A stretch of 64,000 nucleotides of DNA, taken from contig CANLRK010000002.1 of NCBI GenBank assembly GCA_947493535.1, positions 248,001 to 312,000 of the forward strand, given 5' to 3'. Shown piece after piece: positions 9,076 to 16,508 of the stretch. Numbering within the stretch: the first letter of the stretch is position 1; each line of letters begins with the position of its first letter. The notes beneath the pieces are model-generated. The model searched no databases and had not been told where the DNA came from. It saw nothing but the letters and a program-made list of their open reading frames with translations. Source of the stretch: an uncultured Flavobacteriaceae bacterium (GTDB taxonomy: Bacteria > Bacteroidota > Bacteroidia > Flavobacteriales > Flavobacteriaceae). The position numbers and the translations under genes were made by a program.

Positions 9076-10184
9076 CAAACTTTTTGGTGATATCCGACAC
9101 TGCTATGTCGGATGGTAAAGATGGTGTATATGCCTTTGGCCCTGTGGTTAAAGAATTAGAGTCGTTACAATTTCCTAATAAAATCACCTGGATTGGTTTT
9201 AGAAAAAAGAATAATGATTCGTTTGTGAAAATTAATGATAAACGCATACATACGGTAGCGTTACCTGCATCTGGAGGGAAAAGTTTTTTTGATAAAATAA
9301 TGATTTTGGTATATTACCCAATGTATTTTTTTATCATATTAAATCAATGCTGTAAAGCCGATAAAATTCATGTTAGAGCGCCTTCTAATCCAGCAGTAAT
9401 TGCAATGTTATTATCCTATTTATTTCCTGGGAAAAGGTTTTGGTTTAAGTATGCAGGAAACTGGAAGGGAAAAGCTTCACCATTTTATAAATTTCAGAGA
9501 AATTTATTAGCTAAGTTAGGTGACAATTCAAAAATTACGGTAAATGGAACATGGGATAATCAGCCTAAAAACGTTTATGGTTTTGAAAACCCTTGCTTAG
9601 ATGATAAGGACAGAAAATCTGGAGAATTAATTTGTAAAACTAAACAGTTAACTGAAAAAATAAATTACTGTTTTGTTGGAGGAATGAATGAGAACAAAGG
9701 GGTAGAGAAAATAATTAATGTTCTTGAAACACTTGAGATAGAGAAGATAGGTACATTTCATTTTGTAGGAGGAGGGCCTCTTTTAGAGCAAATTAAAAAA
9801 AGAGCAAGTAAAATAAACTGTACAACTAAATTTCATGGTTTTTTAGCAAAAGATGAAGTAGTTAAAGTATACAATGAAAGCCAATTTATTGTGTTGCCTT
9901 CAGAGAGTGAAGGTTTTCCTAAAGTAATAGGAGAAGCTATGAATTATGGATGTGTTCCTATAGTATCTAAAATTTCGTGTATAGATCAATATATAAAAGA
10001 TGGAGAGAACGGTTTTTTGATTTACCCTATAAATCAAACTGCTATTGCGAATATATTTAAAAAATCTTTTTGTATAGATAAAAAAAAATATCAGCAGATA
10101 ATTAGAGAAAATTATTTGTTGGCTGAAAAGTTTACATATAACTATTATGAGCAACAAATAACAACTAAAATATTTACAAGTTAA
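9048..10184 (+). CDS. Glycosyltransferase family 4 protein
   Basis: A 378-residue GT-B glycosyltransferase. The N-terminal half has a GKDGVYAFGPVVKELESL acceptor-side helix. The C-terminal half has FVGGMNENKGVEKIINVLE, HFVGGGPLLEQIKK and the donor-site signature SESEGFPKVIGEAMNYG with E-x7-E spacing. The ATG at 9048 lies within the last codons of the preceding glycosyltransferase (28-base overlap), so these two genes are translated from one message. Family call is strong; the sugar and linkage are not predictable. Confidence 0.87.
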   Translation: MPNHLSKFVTNFLVISDTAMSDGKDGVYAFGPVVKELESLQFPNKITWIGFRKKNNDSFVKINDKRIHTVALPASGGKSFFDKIMILVYYPMYFFIILNQCCKADKIHVRAPSNPAVIAMLLSYLFPGKRFWFKYAGNWKGKASPFYKFQRNLLAKLGDNSKITVNGTWDNQPKNVYGFENPCLDDKDRKSGELICKTKQLTEKINYCFVGGMNENKGVEKIINVLETLEIEKIGTFHFVGGGPLLEQIKKRASKINCTTKFHGFLAKDEVVKVYNESQFIVLPSESEGFPKVIGEAMNYGCVPIVSKISCIDQYIKDGENGFLIYPINQTAIANIFKKSFCIDKKKYQQIIRENYLLAEKFTYNYYEQQITTKIFTS

Positions 10185-10196
10185 TTATAGTACTAA

Positions 10197-11567
10197 GTGA
10201 GTTTCTTTAAAGATGATAATCAAAAAATAAAATTAATTCTATTACATATACTAATAGGATTAGTGGTTTTTTTAATAAAACCCACATCAGTATTGATTAA
10301 TTTATTAATGATTGCATTTTTTGTGTTGTTTGTTCTTAAAACAAAAGACAAAACTTATGCAATACTCATATCGTGTGCATATATAGCTATGAGTGATGTT
10401 TTTTTTCGAATGACCAAAGGGTTAGTTTTTTATGAACTACACAAGTATTTATTAATAGTTTTTGTTTTAATAGGTTTTGCATTTCAATTTAATAAAACAA
10501 GGGGGAAAATTTATTTGTTATATATTGGTTTATTGTTAATTGGAATCATTTTTACAAATTACGATTATGAAGATGAAGTAAGAAAAATGATTGCATTTAA
10601 TTTAGGAGGACCTGTTTCTTTAGGGATTGTAGCATTGTATTTTTATAAAAAGAAAATACCTTTATCTAAATTAGTTAATGTACTTTTTTATGGTTTATTG
10701 CCAGTAGTATCTTTAACAGTTTATTTATTTTTATTCACGCCAAGTGTAAAAGATGTTGTTACAGGAACACACTCAAATTTCACGACTTCAGGCGGGTTTG
10801 GTCCTAATCAAGTAGCTACAGTATTAGGAGCTGGAATGTTTATATTAATTAGTAGACTTGTTTTAAGTAAGCCCAGAAATCTCTTGTTTTTTATAGAATT
10901 GTTTCTATTAATATTGGTCACCTATCGTGGTTTAGTAACTTTTTCTAGAGGAGGAATTATTACGGGTATTATAGCTGGATTATTTTTCATATTATTTACA
11001 TATAATAAGGCCAAACTATCAATGCGAGTCAAGTTAATAAAAGCAATGTTTGTATTTGTGTTTTTAGGTGTTGTTATTTGGGGGTATGCATTAGTGACAA
11101 CTTCAGGGTTAATTGAAAACAGATACGCTAATAAGAATGCTATTGGTCAAGAGAAAAAAGATATTTCTACAGGTAGATCAACGTTAATACAAACAGAATT
11201 AGAAGCTTTTTTAGAGCACCCTTTTGTGGGGATAGGAGTTGGGAAAAATAAACAATACCGTTATGAAAATACTGGTATTGAGGCGGCATCTCATAATGAA
11301 ATTAGTAGATTGTTAGCGGAACATGGTACGTTAGGTATAATTGCTTTTTTTATTATATTTTTTACGCCTCTTATTTTCAGATTAGAAAATAAAAACAATA
11401 TATATTTCTATTCTTTCTTTTTATTATGGTTTTTAACTATAAACCATTCATCTATGCGTATCGCCTTTCCATCGTTTATTTATGGTTTAGCGTTATTAGA
11501 TGTAACTTATGAAACCAAAAATAAAAAAGTAGCTAAATCACAAATTCAATCAAAGCATTCAAGTTAA
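10197..11567 (+). CDS. O-antigen polymerase/ligase family membrane protein (Wzy/WaaL-like)
   Basis: A 456-residue protein with about ten to twelve hydrophobic segments. Its large extracytoplasmic loop near the C-terminus contains STGRSTLIQTELEAFLEHP, a GIGVG turn and ASHNEISRLLAEHGTLG. This arrangement (R-rich loop, then the HNE segment) is typical of the Wzy_C/WaaL domain. In a locus of this kind it most probably polymerises undecaprenyl-linked repeat units (Wzy), although a ligase role cannot be excluded. It starts with GTG 12 bases after the preceding gene and ends directly against the next ATG. No Wzx flippase or Wzz chain-length regulator is present in the visible part of the locus. Confidence 0.85.
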   Translation: MSFFKDDNQKIKLILLHILIGLVVFLIKPTSVLINLLMIAFFVLFVLKTKDKTYAILISCAYIAMSDVFFRMTKGLVFYELHKYLLIVFVLIGFAFQFNKTRGKIYLLYIGLLLIGIIFTNYDYEDEVRKMIAFNLGGPVSLGIVALYFYKKKIPLSKLVNVLFYGLLPVVSLTVYLFLFTPSVKDVVTGTHSNFTTSGGFGPNQVATVLGAGMFILISRLVLSKPRNLLFFIELFLLILVTYRGLVTFSRGGIITGIIAGLFFILFTYNKAKLSMRVKLIKAMFVFVFLGVVIWGYALVTTSGLIENRYANKNAIGQEKKDISTGRSTLIQTELEAFLEHPFVGIGVGKNKQYRYENTGIEAASHNEISRLLAEHGTLGIIAFFIIFFTPLIFRLENKNNIYFYSFFLLWFLTINHSSMRIAFPSFIYGLALLDVTYETKNKKVAKSQIQSKHSS

Positions 11568-12569
11568 ATGATTTTATATATTGGAAATAATATAAAATCT
11601 GAAAAAGCAAATGTAACTACATTACAGTTGTTAGCTTCGTTATTAAATAAAGAAAATTACGAAGTCGTTATAAGTTCTTCACAGAAAAACCAAATATTAA
11701 GGATGCTAGCAATGCTCTATAGTGTTATTAAGTATCGGAAAAAAGTCTCATACATTCTTATAGACACTTATAGTACAAAAAATTTTTACTACGCAATAGC
11801 TGTTAGCCAGTTGGCTAGGTTTTATAGTTTGCCATACATTCCTATCCTTCATGGAGGAAATTTACCGTATAGATTAATTCATTACCCCAATTTGTCTAAG
11901 TTGGTATTTGATTATGCCTATATTAATGTTGCACCTTCAAATTATTTAAAAAGTGCTTTTGAAAAACATGGTTACAATACTATTCATATTCCAAACATTA
12001 TTGAAATTGAAAAATATACATTTAAATCAAGAAAAATATTTAAGCCAAAACTATTGTATGTACGTTCTTTAAGTAAAATATATAATCCTTGTATGGCTAT
12101 TAAAGCACTTGCTGAACTAAACATACCGGAAGCAAAATTATGTATGGTAGGTCCATATAGTAATGAAGAACTACAGGAATGTGAAGAGTTGTCAAAAAAG
12201 CTTCAAGTTACTAATAAAGTAACTTTTAAAGGTAGGCTTACTAAGAAAGCATGGCATAAATTAGCAGAGGAATATGATATTTTTATCAATACTACCACTA
12301 TTGATAATACTCCTATAAGTGTAATGGAAGCTATGGCATTAGGTTTGCCAGTTATTTCAACTAATGTAGGAGGAATTCCTTTTTTGATTGATGACAATGA
12401 AACAGGTGTTTTGGTGTCGTCAAATAATCATGTAGCAATGGCTAATGCCGTGAAAAAAGTAATTGGAAATGCAAATGCTACAAGATCGATGTGTCATAAT
12501 GCATATACCAAAGTAGCTCAATATGACTGGGAAATTGTTAAAGAACAATGGAAAGCAATTTTGAAATGA
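11568..12569 (+). CDS. Glycosyltransferase family 4 protein
   Basis: A 333-residue GT4 enzyme that is short at the N-terminus but complete. It has the AVSQLARFYSLPYIPILHGG acceptor-side block, an IPNIIEIEKY linker, and the donor site TIDNTPISVMEAMALGLPV, where an aspartate replaces the first glutamate of the E-x7-E motif, followed by STNVGGIPFLI. The ATG immediately follows the stop codon of the polymerase-like gene. It is probably the last sugar transferase of the operon before the initiating transferase at 12628. Confidence 0.86.
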   Translation: MILYIGNNIKSEKANVTTLQLLASLLNKENYEVVISSSQKNQILRMLAMLYSVIKYRKKVSYILIDTYSTKNFYYAIAVSQLARFYSLPYIPILHGGNLPYRLIHYPNLSKLVFDYAYINVAPSNYLKSAFEKHGYNTIHIPNIIEIEKYTFKSRKIFKPKLLYVRSLSKIYNPCMAIKALAELNIPEAKLCMVGPYSNEELQECEELSKKLQVTNKVTFKGRLTKKAWHKLAEEYDIFINTTTIDNTPISVMEAMALGLPVISTNVGGIPFLIDDNETGVLVSSNNHVAMANAVKKVIGNANATRSMCHNAYTKVAQYDWEIVKEQWKAILK

Positions 12570-12593
12570 TATACACTTCATAATAAGAAATGT

Positions 12594-12601
12594 TATATTT
12601 G
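12594..12601 (+). promoter_or_regulatory. Candidate -7 promoter element (TATATTTG) before the sugar-phosphate transferase
   Basis: The octamer matches the Bacteroidota -7 consensus TAnnTTTG and lies 26 bases before the ATG at 12628, in the only noticeable gap (58 bases) in this part of the locus. No well-spaced -33 TTG is evident. It could let the initiating transferase be transcribed independently of the long operon. Confidence 0.4.
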
Positions 12602-12627
12602 TTCCTAACTAATCAGAACTTACTATA

Positions 12628-14007
12628 ATGTCAAGCAAGGCTAACATACATTTTGAATTGTCTGAAAGAAAACTTCTTTTACGTTTTTTAGACGTTACTT
12701 TAGTGTTATTAGGCCTACATTTGGTTGGATCTGTATTTGAATTTGATTATTTTATTATTAGTAAGGAGAAATGGGTTTGGTCTCTTTTACTAGCTTTTTA
12801 TATCCTGTTTTTTGGAACCATCTTTGAAATCTATAATTTAAAAAAGGCAAGTGATTTTTTTAATATTTTAAAAAGTATAGTTATTACTTGTTCTGTGGCG
12901 GTTTTAGTTTATTTACTAACACCTTTTTTTACCCCTGAATTACCAGTTAGTAGAATACAGATATTGTTTTTTTATCTGTCAATAGTATTCTCTATGGCTT
13001 TAGGAAGATTTGCATACATTTTCTTTATTAACTCTCCAATTTTTAAGAAAAATGTTATTTTAATTGCAGAAGGAACTCTTTTTGAAGAAATAGAAAAAGA
13101 GTTAGCAATAGCTGATGCTAATTACAAAATTAGGTATTTTATCAATACCGATGATACATCTCCTAAAACAAAAAACATAAAGGAAATTTCATCAGGTAAG
13201 TTAAAAGATATAGTACAGAAAGGCGTATATGAAATTGTGGTAACAACTAATTCAAAGTTTTCATCGGCAACATTATATGCTGATTTGCTTGATGTTTTTA
13301 ATAATGGTGCAGTTATAAAAGAATATGCACAAGTATATGAAAACCTAACAGGAAGAGTATATGTTAGTTTTAAAGACAACGAATACTATAAACAGTTTCC
13401 TTTTAGTGATCATAATGTAAAACCATTGTATCGCTTAATTCATAGATTTTTAGATATAATTATAAGTCTTCTTGGTCTAGTGGCATTATTGTTATTATTA
13501 CCCCTTATTTTGCCAATAAATTTTTTTGCTAATAAGGGACCTTTATTTTATACTCAAGAAAGAGTAGGGAAAAAAGGAAAGAGGTTTAAAATATTTAAAC
13601 TTCGTAGTATGGTGGTAAATGCTGAAAAAACTGGGGCGGTATGGGCAGTAGCAAATGATGCTAGGGTAACCAAGTTTGGTAAATTTTTAAGAAAGACTAG
13701 GTTAGATGAAGTACCTCAATTTATAAATATTCTAAAGGGAGAAATGAGTGTTATTGGTCCAAGACCTGAACGACCAATTTTTGTTGAACAATTAGCAAAA
13801 GAAATACCTTTTTACCCAACTAGACATGTTGTTAAACCTGGTTTAACAGGATGGGCACAAGTAAACACTTCGTATGGAGCATCAGTTGAAGATAGCTTAC
13901 TAAAGCTTCAATATGATTTATATTATATTAAGCACAGAAATATTTTCTTAGATTTAAATATTGCAATAAAGACTCTGAGTACGGTAATATTTTTTAGAGG
14001 ACAGTAG
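12628..14007 (+). CDS. Exopolysaccharide biosynthesis polyprenyl glycosylphosphotransferase (WcaJ/ExoY-type)
   Basis: A 459-residue protein of the PHPT family. Four N-terminal membrane segments (about residues 15-130) are followed by a Rossmann-like soluble region (about 140-255), a further hydrophobic hairpin near 275-300, and the C-terminal bacterial sugar transferase domain. The catalytic domain shows FKLRSMVVNAE, the TRLDEVPQFINIL motif with the D360-E361 pair, GEMSVIGPRPERP and KPGLTGWAQVN. Such enzymes move a sugar-1-phosphate from a UDP-sugar onto undecaprenyl phosphate, the first step of repeat-unit assembly. It is the last gene of the cluster and converges on the DUF4105 gene with only three bases between the stops. 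The sugar (glucose, galactose or an amino sugar) cannot be told. Confidence 0.93.
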   Translation: MSSKANIHFELSERKLLLRFLDVTLVLLGLHLVGSVFEFDYFIISKEKWVWSLLLAFYILFFGTIFEIYNLKKASDFFNILKSIVITCSVAVLVYLLTPFFTPELPVSRIQILFFYLSIVFSMALGRFAYIFFINSPIFKKNVILIAEGTLFEEIEKELAIADANYKIRYFINTDDTSPKTKNIKEISSGKLKDIVQKGVYEIVVTTNSKFSSATLYADLLDVFNNGAVIKEYAQVYENLTGRVYVSFKDNEYYKQFPFSDHNVKPLYRLIHRFLDIIISLLGLVALLLLLPLILPINFFANKGPLFYTQERVGKKGKRFKIFKLRSMVVNAEKTGAVWAVANDARVTKFGKFLRKTRLDEVPQFINILKGEMSVIGPRPERPIFVEQLAKEIPFYPTRHVVKPGLTGWAQVNTSYGASVEDSLLKLQYDLYYIKHRNIFLDLNIAIKTLSTVIFFRGQ

Positions 14008-14010
14008 TTC

Positions 14011-15180
14011 CTATTTGAAATAGGAAAACAAATAGCAATATCTTATAAATAATGCTATAAAAAATGGAAGCATAGCAAGTGGGAATTCTTCTATTTTAAA
14101 AATCCAGATAACAGCAAGCATAACCATAAAAAAAACTAAGCTAGTAACGTATCTTTTTAACCAGATACTAATTTTGTTACTTATTAGTATAAATGCTATT
14201 ATTAAATTGCTAGGAAAAGCCCATAGAATATTGTAGTTATTAGCTGTAGTTTGATGATTAGTAGCAAACCATAATAGCAGTAAAAGTACACCAGTAACTC
14301 CTGTACAGAAGAATAGTATAAAGTCTAAAATTTTTGTTCTTTTTGTTGATTTAAGATCATAATAAGTTATGAATATGATTATCATAGCTAATCCTAAAAA
14401 AACAAATATTGGACTAGTTATAAAATTTGAAGTAACAATGTTGTTTTGGTTTTTTGAGATAAGTGTGTTTTCTTTTAAAACAAGTTGGTTTTTATTAATC
14501 GTAGCATTATCAAAAGCTTTGTAAATATACTCTGGCAAAAACTGGTACTCATCTTTTGTGGCAGGTTTGTCAATAACTGAACCTAAGGCAATATTAATAC
14601 CTACATTACCCCAAGTATTGTAATGGACATTAGCGTTAATTAATTGGCGTAATGTGTAAGTACTAGTTATATGTTGATTGCTGTACCTAACCTGGCCAGG
14701 TAAGGCTTTATCAATAACATAACGTATTTTTGTAGCACAATTATTATAAAAAAAATCGTATTGATAGGATGCGTTTTCAGGTTGTGCATTAGTTTCTAAA
14801 AAAGCAATCAATTTCTTTTTTTGTTCATTATTGAGGTTTAAAACTTGTTCATGAACATTCCTGTTTTCATAAGTGTATTGTTGAAAAAAATAATCATAAC
14901 GTGTGCGACCGAGTTTATAGAGTAGTTTTCCCTTTGCGAAATTAGTATAAAAATTAGGGGCTGAAAAGTCGAAAACACCATAATTATAAACTATATCTGT
15001 ATGATTGTATATGTCGCGAATTCTAAAAGCACTATGACCAAATTTACTATAAAGCTCTTCTCCAGAACCGCAGGTTAAAACACTTATTTCAACATTATCT
15101 GAATAGCTAATATGTTGAGTAAAAGATAAATTACTGAATAATAACAGTAAACAAATGACAAATGCTTTAAGAAATTTCAA
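14011..15180 (-). CDS. DUF4105 domain protein, membrane-anchored
   Basis: A 389-residue envelope protein: signal peptide or first membrane segment (about 1-21), a periplasmic domain with the conserved LTCGSGEELYSKFGHSAFRIRD opening and a later NNCATKIRYVID block, then four to five C-terminal membrane helices (about 255-385). The conserved histidine and cysteine are the residues expected to matter in DUF4105, which has been linked to lipoprotein N-acyltransferase-like folds; the function here is unproven. The only in-frame start is TTG at 15180, because a stop lies three codons upstream. It starts 6 bases after the PorV2-like gene, so the two form an operon. Confidence 0.78.
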   Translation of the reverse strand: MKFLKAFVICLLLLFSNLSFTQHISYSDNVEISVLTCGSGEELYSKFGHSAFRIRDIYNHTDIVYNYGVFDFSAPNFYTNFAKGKLLYKLGRTRYDYFFQQYTYENRNVHEQVLNLNNEQKKKLIAFLETNAQPENASYQYDFFYNNCATKIRYVIDKALPGQVRYSNQHITSTYTLRQLINANVHYNTWGNVGINIALGSVIDKPATKDEYQFLPEYIYKAFDNATINKNQLVLKENTLISKNQNNIVTSNFITSPIFVFLGLAMIIIFITYYDLKSTKRTKILDFILFFCTGVTGVLLLLLWFATNHQTTANNYNILWAFPSNLIIAFILISNKISIWLKRYVTSLVFFMVMLAVIWIFKIEEFPLAMLPFFIALFIRYCYLFSYFK

Positions 15181-15186
15181 AATGTG

Positions 15187-16263
15187 TTACTGTTTTTTTT
15201 GAAAAATACTCCAGTCCAATTTTAAAGAGAAAATATTCGAGTAGAATACTTCGTCAGTCTTTCCTATATTGGTTAAGGAGTAATCTACGTAAATTCCTTT
15301 GTAATGAAAACCTAAACCTAGGTTTGGCTGAACATTAAGCTTTTCACCACCTTCTAACTGTGTTACATTTTGAAAATTACCTACACCACTGCGTAAAAAC
15401 ACGAGATTATTGTAGTCTAATTGTAATCCTAATGAAGGTGTAATACTAGCAAAAGAAGAGGCAATTAAATCGTTTGTTTCGGTAAAACGAATGTCAAAAT
15501 CTAATTCAGTAAGTAAAGTAAGTTTGTGTTTAAAAGTAAATGTGCGTGCAATACCAAGTTGTAATTTAGGTAAGGTAATTTCGGTTTCTTCTGGAGCTTC
15601 TTGATTTTCACCAGGAATAGCATTTTGGATGTCTTCTAGTTTTTCTTGATCAATATCCCAAGTGTTAAAGGTTGTGGTAATGTCTCTAGCCATTAAGCCA
15701 AAGGTCCATTTTTTATAATCATATTGTAATCCAACATCAAAACCAAAGCCCCATGAGTTCGCAAAATCACCTATAATTCGTCTAATAATTTTAGCATTTG
15801 CCCCAAAGCGTAAGTTCTCAATCCCTAAGTTACGCGCATAGGAAAAGGTAAAAGCATAGTCAGCTGCAGAAAACAAATTAATATTATTATAATTAATGTT
15901 TCCATCAGCATCAATAAGTTTAGTTGTATCTAAAATATCATCTACTCCAAAACGAATTAATGATAATGAAAAAGCACTTTTTTCATCAATAGGCATAGCA
16001 AAAGCTGCATAATCATAATTGGCAATGTTAGCAAAGTAATTGGCATGCATTAAAGATATCTGTTTCCCTTTTAAGTTTAAAAGCCCTGCAGGGTTCCAAT
16101 ATCCAGAATTGACATCTGAACTACTAGCAACAACAGCGTTAGACATTCCAAAAGCGGCAGCATCGACCCCTATATTTAAAAATTCATTTGAATATTTACG
16201 TGCAACTTGAGCTTGTAATGAAACAACAAAAAATAGAAGTATTACAGCAATTAATTTATTCAT
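15187..16263 (-). CDS. PorV/PorQ family outer-membrane protein (PorV2-like)
   Basis: A 358-residue protein with a signal peptide ending at about residue 18 (LQAQ). The mature start, FLNIGVDAAAFGMSNAVVASSSDVNSGYWNPAGL, is the hallmark of the PorV/PorQ (UPF0164) beta-barrel family. The rest shows alternating amphipathic strands and ends in a barrel-like strand. PorV is the shuttle protein of the type IX secretion system; this version resembles the paralogue often called PorV2 in Flavobacteriia, so a role in T9SS or general outer-membrane traffic is plausible but unproven. It is first in a two-gene operon with the DUF4105 gene. An acidic loop near residues 215-230 is a variable insertion. Confidence 0.83.
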   Translation of the reverse strand: MNKLIAVILLFFVVSLQAQVARKYSNEFLNIGVDAAAFGMSNAVVASSSDVNSGYWNPAGLLNLKGKQISLMHANYFANIANYDYAAFAMPIDEKSAFSLSLIRFGVDDILDTTKLIDADGNINYNNINLFSAADYAFTFSYARNLGIENLRFGANAKIIRRIIGDFANSWGFGFDVGLQYDYKKWTFGLMARDITTTFNTWDIDQEKLEDIQNAIPGENQEAPEETEITLPKLQLGIARTFTFKHKLTLLTELDFDIRFTETNDLIASSFASITPSLGLQLDYNNLVFLRSGVGNFQNVTQLEGGEKLNVQPNLGLGFHYKGIYVDYSLTNIGKTDEVFYSNIFSLKLDWSIFQKKQ

Positions 16264-16282
16264 ACTACAGTATATTGAAGAA

Positions 16283-16290
16283 CAAAAATA
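16283..16290 (-). promoter_or_regulatory. Candidate -7 element (TATTTTTG) for the PorV2-like operon
   Basis: On the minus strand the octamer matches TAnnTTTG and lies about 19 bases upstream of the ATG at 16263. No clear -33 TTG was found at the usual distance. It faces away from the T9SS cargo gene promoter, so the gap 16264-16508 is a divergent promoter region. Confidence 0.4.
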
Positions 16291-16447
16291 GCAGATTATA
16301 CGAGTAATAAAAAATTTAAGGTAGCATTTGCTATATGCTATACCTTAAAGTAGGTTAACATAGGTTAAAAAACGTGTTTTAACAGGTCTGATTACCGAAT
16401 AAAACAACGGTTAAACGAGTATTTTATTAGTACTGTATTAATTACAG

Positions 16448-16455
16448 TAATTTTG
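16448..16455 (+). promoter_or_regulatory. Candidate -7 element (TAATTTTG) for the T9SS cargo gene
   Basis: The octamer fits TAnnTTTG exactly and would give a leader of roughly 50 bases before the ATG at 16509. It sits just inside a local inverted pair, TACTGTATTA/ATTACAGTAA, which might be a regulator site; that is speculative. Confidence 0.45.
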
Positions 16456-16508
16456 TACTATCCCGAATTAACACCAATAGTTAAATTAATAACATTAAAT
16501 CTTTTTTT

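Noticed and set aside
14008-14026. Palindrome TTCCTATTT-G-AAATAGGAA between two convergent genes
   Set aside because: No T run on either side and part of it encodes the DUF4105 C-terminus; not enough to call a terminator or operator.
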